A DNA stretch of 64,000 bases. Origin: CBDCMJ01 sp965224325. GTDB lineage: Bacteria; Chloroflexota; Dehalococcoidia; Lucifugimonadales; UBA3495. Numbering within the stretch: the stretch's first letter is position 1; each line of letters begins with the position of its first letter. The translations under genes and the position numbers were made by a program. The notes beneath the pieces are model-generated. The model was not told the origin of the DNA. It saw only the letters and a program-made list of their open reading frames with translations, and did not search any database. The stretch is from positions 179,919 to 243,918 of the forward strand of contig CBDCYT010000017.1 of assembly GCA_965224325.1 (NCBI GenBank), read 5' to 3'. This document shows positions 16,738 to 25,500 of the stretch, in pieces.

Positions 16738-18147
16738 TTAGCCGAACTGGAATTCGGTGGTGGCCCCCACCAGGGCCAATACTTCGCCGATCCGAGCGCC
16801 GGCGCCGGCCTCGTCGCTCCAATCGATGTCTCCGTCATTCTGGGCGTGCTCAAGTAGCTGTTTCCTGGTCTCCGGGCTGAGCTCCACAAATCCCATGTGG
16901 TCCAGCGAAGAGTCCACCAGTTGCTCCGGCGTGGTGACACCCTCATCCTTCATGTGGGCGATGATGTTTTTCACACCGGGCAGAGTGGCGTCCGCCACCC
17001 GGTCAGCCACGAAATTGATACGGGCCAGCAGAGAACCGCTGTTTATCCATTCCGGTCCGGTGTACCAGCCTTCGACGCTGGGCGGGTCCAGGATGGACTG
17101 GCCCATATAGCCGGGCTGCAGGCCGATCTCCCGGATACCGGGCCGGGGCATTTTCCAATCGCCCACCAGCCGCAGGGTGCCGGCGACTACCTCCGCGGGA
17201 CTCTTGATTTTGGAAAAACGGGCATTCTTGAAAAATTCCGACCGGAACATGATCCTCAGCACGGCCTTCATCTCATATCCCGATTCCTCGAAGGCAGTGA
17301 CCATCGTTTCCAGGGCTTCCTCGTCTCGCGCCGGCTCGATGGTCCAAGCTGGCACCTGCACCTCGTCGGCGACGAAGAAGTTATACAGGTGGCGGCAAAT
17401 AAAACGGGAGGTGGCAGGCTCCTTGACTATGATGTCAATGATGTCCTCGCCGTCGAAATTACCGGTGTGCCCCAAGAAGCTCTTTTCGCCGTGGTCGTGG
17501 TCTTCCTCGCGGTATTCAAACCTCCAGGGAAACCGGCCGTAGGGCAGACGGGGAATTTTCGGAGCTATGGTCCAGCCGGTGAAGGCCCGCGAAGCTTCCC
17601 GCACGTCTACCTCGGTGTAGTTGCTGACACCCATGGAGAACAACTCCAACAACTCCCGGCCCCAGTTTTCATTGACTGCGTCCCGGTGGTTTTCGTTATT
17701 GTCCAGCCAGAATATCATCGCCGGGTTCTTGGCCAATTCCACCATGATCTGCCGGTAATTGCCGAGGCCGCAACGGCGAAACATGTTCAGTTGTTCCAGC
17801 AATTGATCGCAGTTGTCCACCTTCGAATTGCCGGTGGCGAAGATGTGGTGCCAGAAGAGCGCCATCTTCTCCACGAACGGGGTTTGGGCGTTGACCATGT
17901 GGTACATCCAGCTAGCCTGTCCCGGGGTGGGCACTCCGCCCGGGAGTAGGGTGTTTGGATGATAACGGGTCAAAAGCGCAAAGGGAGAGGCTTTTCCGGC
18001 AGGGTCTTCTTCTGCGGGGTTCAGCAGGCCGTCGACGGTAGCGTCGTAACCCACTGCAACACGCTCTTCCAGTTCTTCGCGGGTTGCGCCGAATCCAGCG
18101 CGCCGCATCAGGTGAGCCATCAGCGCTAAATCGTCTTTATGGGTCAT
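16738..18147 (-). CDS. DUF1800-family protein
   Basis: The 469-residue protein belongs to DUF1800. It begins near HLMRRAGFGATREELEE and contains MALFWHHIFATGN near 113, NENWGRELLELFSMG near 158, and the DPPSVEGWYTGPEWIN block near 365. The family is helical and of unknown biochemical role, nearly always paired with DUF1501. No signal peptide is visible. An excellent GGGGAGGAA ribosome-binding site precedes the ATG. It is the first gene of the three-gene operon and has its own strong promoter overlapped by a palindrome. Confidence 0.88.
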   Translation of the reverse strand: MTHKDDLALMAHLMRRAGFGATREELEERVAVGYDATVDGLLNPAEEDPAGKASPFALLTRYHPNTLLPGGVPTPGQASWMYHMVNAQTPFVEKMALFWHHIFATGNSKVDNCDQLLEQLNMFRRCGLGNYRQIMVELAKNPAMIFWLDNNENHRDAVNENWGRELLELFSMGVSNYTEVDVREASRAFTGWTIAPKIPRLPYGRFPWRFEYREEDHDHGEKSFLGHTGNFDGEDIIDIIVKEPATSRFICRHLYNFFVADEVQVPAWTIEPARDEEALETMVTAFEESGYEMKAVLRIMFRSEFFKNARFSKIKSPAEVVAGTLRLVGDWKMPRPGIREIGLQPGYMGQSILDPPSVEGWYTGPEWINSGSLLARINFVADRVADATLPGVKNIIAHMKDEGVTTPEQLVDSSLDHMGFVELSPETRKQLLEHAQNDGDIDWSDEAGAGARIGEVLALVGATTEFQFG

Positions 18148-18231
18148 CGAATTCCTCCCCGGAAGTTTAACCCAGCAGTTTAAAACAGCTTTGAAACAAG
18201 TCAGTAAATTGTTCCCCGGGCATCAAGTTAG

Positions 18232-18260
18232 ATATTATTGGACACGGTTAAGCGTGTCAA
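18232..18260 (-). promoter_or_regulatory. Promoter of the DUF1800-DUF1501-NHL operon with palindromic operator candidate
   Basis: On the minus strand a consensus TTGACA (18260-18255) is followed after 17 bases by TAATAT (18237-18232). The inverted repeat GACACG-N6-CGTGTC at 18241-18258 covers the spacer and the -35 box, a classical repressor position. The start near 18225 leaves a leader of about 78 bases. Confidence 0.6.
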
Positions 18261-18661
18261 CCGATTTGGGGCTTGTTGGCAGTGTGAATTCTATATAATA
18301 ATCGATATGAATTCATCCGGTCCCGCTGTTTCCGTTGCTCTCGTTCCCATGGGCCGGTTAATCGGACCCGGCGGCCAATGCGAAGAGCGCAGCATAAAGA
18401 ACTTAACTTCTTCACGGGTCTAAATGCCGGCAACTCCCAGACTCATTCCTCGGCTACGTACGTTTCGGCAACCCACAAACCGTGCCCCATGGTTTATAAT
18501 CAGCCGGGTAGAAATTTAGCCCCCCGACAACCTATCGGCAGCCGGTCCGCGGGCGATGGACCGGTTGCCCCGTGGCAGGCCAAGGAACACGTTTAGGCGG
18601 ATTGTCCTGTCCGGGTTGTGCCGTTGTGGAGCTTAACCTGACTAAGTATGGGAAGGATTTG
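18261..18661. other. Gene-free stretch
   Basis: No supported coding sequence or RNA gene is visible between the DUF1800 promoter and the next plus-strand gene. Confidence 0.4.
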
Positions 18662-19444
18662 ATGAGCAATTTTCTGGACCGGCTGGAGAAGATCAAGGTA
18701 GGCGTTCCGGCCCCGTTGGGGTTCGGAGCGCCCCGGGCAGAGAAGATGCCCGGCATGGCCCTGGTGGGCTTGGTTTCTCAAGACCATGCCAAGGACATCG
18801 AGGCCCTGGCAGACTTGAAGCCGGATGCCGTTTTGATTTCCGGCGTAGACGATCCTTCGTCCTTAAAGGAATTTACCCGCCCCTTAGAGGGGAATGTGCC
18901 TTGGGGAGCTAACAAGGTCTCCCTTACCGAAGAAGACGCGAAGGAGTTGGAAGCGGCAGGCTGCGGCCTTCTGGCCTTCTCCTTATCGGGCGCCACGGTT
19001 GCAGCCCTGGAGTCCGAGGAGATCGCCCGAATCTTGCACGTCGAAGCTGACGTGGACCAGGACCAGCTCCGGGCCATAGATGCTTTACCCGTGGACGTGC
19101 TGTTGGTGTCCGTCCCGGCGCCTTCCACACCCTGGACACTCCAGGACCTGGCCAACGTTGCTCGAGTGGGCCGGCGGGTGGACAAGTACGTTTTGGTGGA
19201 AATCACCGAGGTCCCCGGCTCCAAAGAGCTGGAGGCCATTCGCAACGCAGGGGTGAACGGCTTGGTCCTAAACGTGGGAAAGGTGGATGCCCAAAGTCTG
19301 TCGGAGCTCAAGACAGCGTTGTTGGACATGCCGCGCCAGCGCCCTCGAATCAAGGAGAGAGCGATGGCCCTGTTATCCAATCCTGCATCCTCTTCCCCCG
19401 CTTCTGTTGAGCCGGAACACGACGAGCCGGACGAAGATGAATAG
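18662..19444 (+). CDS. Conserved-looking protein of unknown function, possible TIM-barrel
   Basis: I do not recognise this 260-residue protein. It shows alternating beta strands and helices (ALVGLVSQDHAKD, PDAVLISGVDDPSS, VDVLLVSVPAP, GVNGLVLNVGKVD), suggesting a TIM-barrel or similar fold. The last 20 residues are acidic (EPEHDEPDEDE). The start at 18662 follows GGAAGGA; a longer in-frame extension starting at 18572 has no ribosome-binding site. A second unknown gene follows 24 bases later, so the two probably form an operon. Confidence 0.65.
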   Translation: MSNFLDRLEKIKVGVPAPLGFGAPRAEKMPGMALVGLVSQDHAKDIEALADLKPDAVLISGVDDPSSLKEFTRPLEGNVPWGANKVSLTEEDAKELEAAGCGLLAFSLSGATVAALESEEIARILHVEADVDQDQLRAIDALPVDVLLVSVPAPSTPWTLQDLANVARVGRRVDKYVLVEITEVPGSKELEAIRNAGVNGLVLNVGKVDAQSLSELKTALLDMPRQRPRIKERAMALLSNPASSSPASVEPEHDEPDEDE

Positions 19445-19468
19445 AGAGGCAGCGGGGATGGACCGGTA

Positions 19469-19915
19469 ATGACCGACGACGAGGCTGGCCTCGGAGAACT
19501 CGAACTTCAGGGTGTGGTGCTTCCCGACGAGGGCATAGTAGAGTTAGCCGACAAGCTCACGGGGTACATGACCGAGATACAGTTGGCCGGAATGCCGGAC
19601 GTCATCGGCCAAGTGCTGGACGATTTTCTGGAACAGTGCGGCGGCATGCCCGATGACTTGACCGATCCGGAAGCTTTTGACCATATCACCCGGAACCAGC
19701 TGGCGGTCACCCTAGCCTATCAATTGGGCAGGCTGGAGGGGCGGTCTCCGCAAGTGGTGTCGCTGCTGGTCCGGCAGTCGATAAAGAAGTGGGGCTCCCG
19801 CCCCGTGGACCAATCCCCTGAAATCTCGGACAAGGACCTGGAAAGTCCCAAAGAGTTGGTATACCCGCGCTTGCGCCGGTTGGGGTACGTTGACCCCGAA
19901 ACAGACCCTTCTTAG
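19469..19915 (+). CDS. Small acidic helical protein, function unknown
   Basis: The 148-residue protein is acidic and mostly helical. No domain was recognised and it has no signal peptide or membrane segment. It follows the previous unknown gene by 24 bases in the same direction, and the amidohydrolase gene starts 125 bases further on. A role tied to its upstream neighbour is inferred from spacing only. Confidence 0.6.
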   Translation: MTDDEAGLGELELQGVVLPDEGIVELADKLTGYMTEIQLAGMPDVIGQVLDDFLEQCGGMPDDLTDPEAFDHITRNQLAVTLAYQLGRLEGRSPQVVSLLVRQSIKKWGSRPVDQSPEISDKDLESPKELVYPRLRRLGYVDPETDPS

Positions 19916-20040
19916 CGCCGTTCTGCGGCAGCAGCGGGGTCCGTTACGTTGGAAAACGGGGTCTGCCGGAAACCCCTCAGGTCCTCCGCAGCCCGAATCC
20001 CCCCGGGGAGCATCTAGGCGGAGTTCATAGGAGGAAGACA

Positions 20041-21222
20041 ATGACCAGCCCATCGACTACGTATGACTTGGTGCTGAAGGGGGGGACACTCCTCGACCCT
20101 GCTCAGGGAATAAATGACCGGCGGGACGTGGCTTTCAAAGACGGGTTGGTGGCTCACGTAGCGGAACACATCGATCCGGCGGCGGCGGCAACATCTGTAG
20201 ATGTCTCCGGCAAGCTGGTGACGCCCGGTCTCATCGACCTGCACGGCCACTTCAACGACGGGGGGGACGGCATCTCGGTGCACCCGGACCAGATTTGCCT
20301 CTCCTCGGGAACGACCACCGGAGTCGATACGGGCAGCACCGGGTTCCTAAATTTCCGGGCTATGCGAGATTACGTGTTTGCCGCCCAGAAGACCCGTCTT
20401 TTAGCGTTCCTCCATATCGGCGCCGTGGGCCTTGCGGCCCACCGCCTTTTGGGCGGCGCCTTGCATGACATGCGAATCATCGACGTCGACCAGACCGCCG
20501 ACGCCATTAAGAATAACCCGGGCTTCTGTTTCGGAGTCAAGGTGCGAATGCAGGTCAACGCCGTAGCTTATTGGAACGCACACACCGCCATGCAAGCAGC
20601 CCGCGCCGCCGCCGACCAGTCGGGGACGAAGTTGATGGTCCACGTGAGCGGCACGCCCCTCCCGCTCCCCCAAGTGCTGGAATACCTGAACCCAGGGGAT
20701 ATCGTCACCCATGCTTTCAACGGCAACCCTGAGAGCATCCTGGACGGCCGCGGCCAACTGCGGCCGGAGGTGCGGGAGGCCGCCGGCCGAGGCGTGGTGA
20801 TGGACTTGGCCCACGCCGGCGTACACTGTGACGTGGAGGTGTTGAAGGCAGCTATGGAGCAAGGCTTGCCCCCCGACACCATCAGCACTGACATCCACCT
20901 GGCTCCGCCGGAGCGGACCGTCTACTTGATGAATGACCTGGTCAGTAAGGTCCACGCGATGGGGCTCCCCTTAAGAGAGTCGGTGGCCGCCGCCACCAGC
21001 CGTCCCGCCCAAGTGTTGGGCCTGCAAGACTCCCTGGGCTCGCTGGGGTCAGGAATGTCCGGCGACGCCGCCGTGTTCGACCTGAGAGAAGGCAGGTTCG
21101 TGTGGCAAGATATGGCCGGACATACAGTACAGGGCCAGCTGCGGCTGGACACCTACCTCACGGTGCGTAACGGAGCGGTGGCGTGGCGAGAGGGGCGATT
21201 GACGTCAATGGGGGAATGTTAG
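20041..21222 (+). CDS. Amidohydrolase-superfamily metallohydrolase (deacetylase/dihydroorotase-like)
   Basis: The 393-residue protein is an amidohydrolase with a composite N/C-terminal beta sandwich around a TIM barrel. Metal ligands can be read: His68 and His70 in DLHGH, a probable carboxylated Lys167 in FGVKVRMQ, His201 (VHVSG), His224 (THAFNG) and Asp284 (STDIH). This is the binuclear pattern of the dihydroorotase/D-aminoacylase-like branch, including the amidohydrolase/EF_0837-type deacetylases. The substrate is unknown. AGGAGGAAG lies 5 bases before the ATG. Confidence 0.87.
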   Translation: MTSPSTTYDLVLKGGTLLDPAQGINDRRDVAFKDGLVAHVAEHIDPAAAATSVDVSGKLVTPGLIDLHGHFNDGGDGISVHPDQICLSSGTTTGVDTGSTGFLNFRAMRDYVFAAQKTRLLAFLHIGAVGLAAHRLLGGALHDMRIIDVDQTADAIKNNPGFCFGVKVRMQVNAVAYWNAHTAMQAARAAADQSGTKLMVHVSGTPLPLPQVLEYLNPGDIVTHAFNGNPESILDGRGQLRPEVREAAGRGVVMDLAHAGVHCDVEVLKAAMEQGLPPDTISTDIHLAPPERTVYLMNDLVSKVHAMGLPLRESVAAATSRPAQVLGLQDSLGSLGSGMSGDAAVFDLREGRFVWQDMAGHTVQGQLRLDTYLTVRNGAVAWREGRLTSMGEC

Positions 21223-21286
21223 ACTCCGGCATCTGACCAATACAACCCACAGCGGCGGACGCCGGTATTTCCTCCGCTCTAGCCCG

Positions 21287-21763
21287 TTATTGGGCGCCCT
21301 CGAACATGGCCGGGACTGTTGCCATCGGGTCTCCATTCAAGTGGAACACAAAATCAGTGGGTTCTCCCATGGGGAAGCGGGACCGGTCAACGGCAACCAT
21401 GGTCATTGGGGCCAGTAGATAGGGATACTCCTTTCCTTGGGCTGACTCTTCGAGTTCTAAGTGGACGTCGGCCCGGCCGGCGTTCAACGAAACCCCGACC
21501 ACGGAGAGCGGGTCTCCCTGCAACGGGCGCCACAAATAGTAAGCAACCAGTAGGATGGACTCGGGGAATTGAATTCGACCCAGGCTGGTCCCGGTCCCCC
21601 GAGAGACTCTGATAATCACACTCTGCTCGAAGGCGTCCAGTTCCTCCTGGTTGGTGATCACGAAGGACCGCAACTCCTCAGAAAAGACTCCCGGTCGATC
21701 GTACCGTGGCCAGACCCATCCGCTATTAACGTACTGCCAAATGGGAGGGGGGGGTATTCTCAA
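21287..21763 (-). pseudogene. C-terminal part of a frameshifted lipoprotein
   Basis: The 158-residue frame has no ribosome-binding site. It begins at a run of eight C (minus strand, 21754-21747), exactly where the upstream lipoprotein frame ends. Removing one C joins the upstream ENTPP directly to PIWQYVNSGWVWPRY, giving one continuous protein. The region looks like a folded secreted domain of unknown family. The break could be a sequencing indel, slippage-based phase variation, or true decay. Confidence 0.6.
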
Positions 21764-22187
21764 CTACGGCTGGAGGGCGCGTGGGGGTGGAGATAGGGGT
21801 GGCTTCAGCAGTCGCCGGAGTATTAGCAGAGGTGGAAATGGGAGTGACCCCAGCGGTCGCCGGAGTGCTGGCAAGAGTAGAGGCGGGGGTAATCTCAGGG
21901 ATGGCCGGAGCGGCGGCAAGGGTGGAGACCGGAGTAACTCCGGCAGTCGCCTGACTGCTAGCAGGAGTGGGGACCGGGGTGCCGGCGACGGCACCCTGAG
22001 TGCTGGGTGGGGGGGAAGTCGCAACGCCACTCCCGCAGGCTGTAAGCAGTAGGACCGCCTGCAAACCTAGAAAGAGGCAGATAAGCGCCGTAGCGGTCTT
22101 ACTGTTCTTCCGCCTAAATACTCTGGACCTCCGACTCCAATACCGGATTGGGACTTGTTTGCGAGGCCGCATCCTGAGCGTCGGCAA
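21726..22187 (-). CDS. Lipoprotein N-terminal part with repetitive Thr/Pro linker (frameshifted)
   Basis: The frame encodes a basic N-terminus (RRSRVFRRKNSK), a hydrophobic segment and a lipobox LTAC near residue 51. About 95 residues of Ala/Thr/Pro-rich linker follow, built from repeats like ATAGVTPIST. It terminates just past a C8 tract, and the adjoining frame 21287-21763 supplies the domain it lacks. The intended product is probably one lipoprotein of about 300 residues exposed on the cell surface. Confidence 0.65.
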   Translation of the reverse strand: MPTLRMRPRKQVPIRYWSRRSRVFRRKNSKTATALICLFLGLQAVLLLTACGSGVATSPPPSTQGAVAGTPVPTPASSQATAGVTPVSTLAAAPAIPEITPASTLASTPATAGVTPISTSANTPATAEATPISTPTRPPAVVENTPPSHLAVR

Positions 22188-22413
22188 GGGCGGATCAACG
22201 GCCGGTGCTACAATGCCGCCATCGCTGAAAGAGTGAAGCAGCCGCCAATGCCCGAGAGATGGGCGCCCCCGTGACTGCGGTTATCATATCAAATCATCGC
22301 CTGGCGTTGCACTAACCGACAACTCAATCCGGCGGACTTGGCCGCGGCAAAATCAGGTTTCTCCACGTCCGATATGGGTTGTAAATGCAGAGTTGGGCTG
22401 TCACACTACGTGC

Positions 22414-23292
22414 ATGCGATTGGGTGAATTCGAAATCGCGGAAACTGTCCCCAAGCTCAAAGATCCCCACGTCCTCGCCGTTCTCAGACCTTGGATCGAC
22501 GTTGGAAGCGTCGGAACTCTAAGTTTGAACCGGCTTGAACGGCACTTGCACGCCAAAGATTTTGGCCGTTTGGTACGGCCGGGGCGTTTCTACGACTTCA
22601 CCCGCTACCGGCCCCGCTCTTACCTCAATCACGGCGTCAGGGAATATTCCATACCTAACACCGTGATGCGCTACGCAACGACGGAAGAAGGGCCCGACCT
22701 CATCTTTCTTCACTTGCTCGAGCCCCACTCCTACGGAGAGGACTACACCGAATCTGTTATCGAACTCCTGAAGTTTTTCGAGGTGAAGCGCTACTCCCTT
22801 ATCGGCGCAATGTACGACATGGTGCCCCACACCAGGCCGCTTCTGGTCTCTGGCGGCGTGGGGGAGCCCGAAAATGCGGAAGAGTACCGCATGCTGAATG
22901 CCCGCCCCAGCAATTATGAAGGGCCTACCACAATAACCTATTTGATTTCCCTGGAAGCGGGCCGGTTAGGAATGGAAACCCGCACCTTCGTAGTCCACCT
23001 GCCTCAGTATTTTCAGGTGGACGAGGACTTTACCGGGACCGCCAGGCTTATGGAAATCCTTTGCACCGTGTACCAATTGCCCAAGCGATTGATGGACCCA
23101 CAGAGAGGCCGGGACCAGTATGACACCCTCCAGAATATTGTAAGCGACGCTTCCGAAGTTGGATCACTGCTAACCCGGCTGGAAGAACGCTACGATAAAG
23201 AGCAGCGAGAGCAGACCCCTCCACCACCACTCTCATCAAATATTGAACAGTTCCTGAGCGAGCTAAACGAGGATTTCGACTCACCTCCGTAG
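22414..23292 (+). CDS. PAC2-family protein
   Basis: The 292-residue protein resembles the PAC2 (proteasome assembly chaperone 2) family found in archaea, actinobacteria and Chloroflexota. Recognisable parts are VLRPWIDVGSVGTLSL near the N-terminus, GPDLIFLHLLEPHS in the middle and YSLIGAMYDMVPHTRP near 125-140. The C-terminus is charged and probably helical. The bacterial role is uncertain; links to proteasome assembly or ATP-grasp-type partners are known only for some members. The ATG at 22414 is preferred to an in-frame TTG 21 bases earlier, although neither has a strong ribosome-binding site. Confidence 0.78.
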   Translation: MRLGEFEIAETVPKLKDPHVLAVLRPWIDVGSVGTLSLNRLERHLHAKDFGRLVRPGRFYDFTRYRPRSYLNHGVREYSIPNTVMRYATTEEGPDLIFLHLLEPHSYGEDYTESVIELLKFFEVKRYSLIGAMYDMVPHTRPLLVSGGVGEPENAEEYRMLNARPSNYEGPTTITYLISLEAGRLGMETRTFVVHLPQYFQVDEDFTGTARLMEILCTVYQLPKRLMDPQRGRDQYDTLQNIVSDASEVGSLLTRLEERYDKEQREQTPPPPLSSNIEQFLSELNEDFDSPP

Positions 23293-23571
23293 CCCCCGCA
23301 CAAAGACTTCGAGCATTCCCCCCGCTGCACCAACCTACCTCACTGGCCGACGTTCGGCGCCCCAGACAAACATAACTCCCGATAAACATTCAGGGTCTGA
23401 GTCTCGATTGGCCGCGGCGGCTTTTCCGCTTTCCTGATCGTTCTTCCCGTTACGAAGCCGTTTGCCGGGCGGTCCTGAGAGGGCCTGCCAACCTGTCCCC
23501 GGTAGAATTTTGGGGGCCGGAAAAAAGCCGCCAACCAGGCGTCAAATCTGCTTCGGCCTGCTTCAGTTAGA
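23293..23571. other. Gene-free stretch before the infC promoter
   Basis: I see no supported gene or RNA in this stretch. Confidence 0.4.
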
Positions 23572-23600
23572 TTGACGCACCCCTGGCCGTGTGATAGAGT
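23572..23600 (+). promoter_or_regulatory. Promoter of infC-rpmI-rplT
   Basis: TTGACG (23572-23577) and TAGAGT (23595-23600) are separated by exactly 17 bases. Transcription from about 23607 gives a leader of about 48 bases before the infC start, so there is little room for a long ribosomal-protein leader structure. Confidence 0.65.
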
Positions 23601-23654
23601 GGGGCCACTCTTATGAGGTGATTTTCAAGAGGAATCTGTCGGAGGTCAAAGAGT

Positions 23655-24227
23655 ATAGCTAGGCAATATCGGGTAAATGAGCGAATTACGAGTCCTCAGG
23701 TTCGGGTGATTGCGGAAGACGGCGAGCAGTTTGGCGTCATGGAAATCAGACAAGCCTTACAGCTCGCGCGTGACGCCGACGTGGACTTAGTGGAAGTAGC
23801 TCCCAACTCCGACCCTCCAGTGTGTCGCCTGCTAGACTACGGTAAACTCCGGTACCTTTCCTCAAAAAAAGAAAGGGAGTCGAAAAAAGGCCAGAAAAGC
23901 TCGGACCTGCGGGAAGTGCGGTTCCGTCCCAACATTGGGACCCACGACTTGGAGTCCAAAACCCGTAAGGTCAAAGAACTGATCCTAGACGGCTCCAAGG
24001 TCAAACTTACCGTTCGCTTCCGGGGACGCGAGGCTGCCCATCAACAGTTGGGGTTGGCGGTGCTGAAACGAGTGGCCGACGATTTGAAAGACCACGTCCG
24101 GTTGGAGAAGGCGCCGGCGATGGAAGGAAGAAACTTGTCGATGATCCTGCTTCCATCCATCCAGAAAGCCGAACGAACCGTGAAGGCTGGGCAGAAGGTC
24201 GAAGATTTAGCCGATGCCAAAACTTAA
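23655..24227 (+). CDS. infC: Translation initiation factor IF-3, AUA start
   Basis: IF-3 binds the 30S subunit and polices start-codon choice. The frame reads through YRVNERITSPQVRVIAEDGEQFGV, the standard IF-3 N-terminus, so the gene must begin well before the first GTG at 23706. The only suitable initiator after GGAGG (23641-23645) is ATA at 23655, nine bases downstream. infC is well known for non-canonical starts (AUU in E. coli) that allow autoregulation by IF-3 itself. The 190-residue product has the N-domain, a lysine-rich linker (SSKKERESKKGQKS) and the C-domain. Its end overlaps rpmI by 14 bases. Confidence 0.92.
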   Translation: MARQYRVNERITSPQVRVIAEDGEQFGVMEIRQALQLARDADVDLVEVAPNSDPPVCRLLDYGKLRYLSSKKERESKKGQKSSDLREVRFRPNIGTHDLESKTRKVKELILDGSKVKLTVRFRGREAAHQQLGLAVLKRVADDLKDHVRLEKAPAMEGRNLSMILLPSIQKAERTVKAGQKVEDLADAKT

Positions 24228-24411
24228 GACCCACAAAGGCGCCAAAGCCCGCATCCACGTGACGGGTGCAGGTAAGCTCATGCGCCGTAAGCGGATGAGC
24301 AGCCACCTCAGGCGCAAGAAGCCGAATAAAATTACCCGGAAATACGCTCAGAAGCTCTTAGTGGACCGCAGCGACGCCACCCGGATACACCGGCTGTTGC
24401 CCTACGGATAA
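24214..24411 (+). CDS. rpmI: 50S ribosomal protein L35
   Basis: The 65-residue, very basic protein begins MPKLKTHKGAKARIHVTG and ends with the typical RIHRLLPYG. It is part of the large ribosomal subunit. The gene overlaps the 3' end of infC by 14 bases and precedes rplT, the classical infC-rpmI-rplT operon, which suggests translational coupling. Confidence 0.97.
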   Translation: MPKLKTHKGAKARIHVTGAGKLMRRKRMSSHLRRKKPNKITRKYAQKLLVDRSDATRIHRLLPYG

Positions 24412-24440
24412 CCTGCGGGCTTCTCGCTGGGAGACCTAAT

Positions 24441-24815
24441 TTGCCTAGAGTTAAACGAGGAGTAACCAAACACGCCCGGCACAAAAAGGTGCTGCTGGCG
24501 GCTCGTGGGTTCCACGGCTCATCCCATCGGAATTATAAGTGGGCTAAAGAGGCCCTAATTCACGCGTGGGACCACGCCTATCGCAACCGGAGGCAACGGA
24601 AAGGCGACTTCAGACGGTTGTGGATCATACGCATCGGGGCTGCGTGCCGTCACTCGGGCATGAGCTACAGCCAGTTTGTATACGGGCTAAAAAAGGCCGG
24701 TATTGAGCTAGACCGCAAGATTCTGGCGGACTTGGCAGTTCGAGACCAAGAGGCCTTCGAAAAGTTGGTGGGGATCGCGTCCGAAGCAATTGGAGCTGAA
24801 CCCGTAGAGGTTTAA
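24441..24815 (+). CDS. rplT: 50S ribosomal protein L20
   Basis: The 124-residue protein carries the L20 signature MPRVKRGVTKHARHKKVL and RNRRQRKGDFRRLWIIRI. It binds 23S rRNA early in 50S assembly and often represses its own operon. The start codon is TTG, since the frame reads exactly from PRVKRG. A strong terminator follows about 35 bases after the stop. Confidence 0.97.
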   Translation: MPRVKRGVTKHARHKKVLLAARGFHGSSHRNYKWAKEALIHAWDHAYRNRRQRKGDFRRLWIIRIGAACRHSGMSYSQFVYGLKKAGIELDRKILADLAVRDQEAFEKLVGIASEAIGAEPVEV

Positions 24816-24850
24816 AGGCGCTTCGGGCCGAAGATATGCGGAAGACAAAG

Positions 24851-24879
24851 GGAGGCGGCGTGGCCGCCTCCTTTTTTAT
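24851..24879 (+). terminator. Intrinsic terminator of infC-rpmI-rplT
   Basis: GGAGGCGG (24851-24858) pairs perfectly with CCGCCTCC (24864-24871) around a 5-base loop, followed directly by TTTTTT. Confidence 0.92.
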
Positions 24880-25077
24880 TTGTAACAGTTCAGAATTGAG
24901 GGGAGCCGAATGCCTGACGCAACCAATTAGAGACTTTATCTCTGCCGCTAACGCTCAGACCAGTGGTTGTGAAGCGGCTTTCGGCGAATTGGACTCACCG
25001 ACTCTGAACGGTTACTTTGATTTTTGGTTACACGTTGATCCCGGTCCGCCTCGATTGTCGGGTAGACTCCTGGGGGT

Positions 25078-25500
25078 TCAACCGTTGGAATCTACTCTCA
25101 CGAACCCGTAGTAGGTGTCGGCGTCCAATATTCTGGCCAGCCCATACTCGGTGAGGTTAATAGGTCTCACTGGGGTCGACCACCGTTCGGTCAACTCATA
25201 ATGCAGGTCTCGTAAAAGGGTCGGTTCATTGTGCCGGGTCAGCAAGGCCCGGAACACGATTTCCTGCACCGGCATTTCGGTCCGGATATACCCATCTTCC
25301 TCGGCGCAGTGGTCCGCGATTTCGTCCACCAACATCTGTGGGTCCGTCAACTGGTGGTCCGGGACCTGCCAGGAAGGGCAGGAGGATGGGCGGCGGGGCG
25401 CCATGATAGCCACCGGCGATCGTCTTAGCTCGGCTAACCGCACAAAGCTTACCCGATAGGACAGCGGCTGCGCGGGCGTCTCCAACTCAGGAGTGGTCAT
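25078..25500 (-). CDS. Protein of unknown function, coupled to moeA
   Basis: The 140-residue protein is not recognised. It is soluble and has no visible cofactor motif. Notable stretches are ALLTRHNEPTLLRDLHYELTERW and LTEYGLARILDADTYYG. Its ATG overlaps the moeA stop in an ATGA arrangement, so translation is likely coupled. It is the last gene of the pheS-pheT-moeA unit, and a link to molybdenum cofactor use is possible but unproven. Confidence 0.65.
   Translation of the reverse strand: MTTPELETPAQPLSYRVSFVRLAELRRSPVAIMAPRRPSSCPSWQVPDHQLTDPQMLVDEIADHCAEEDGYIRTEMPVQEIVFRALLTRHNEPTLLRDLHYELTERWSTPVRPINLTEYGLARILDADTYYGFVRVDSNG

Noticed and set aside
22393..22413. TTG start upstream of the PAC2 gene
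   Set aside because: Neither start has a good ribosome-binding site, but the ATG at 22414 agrees better with the start of the recognisable domain.
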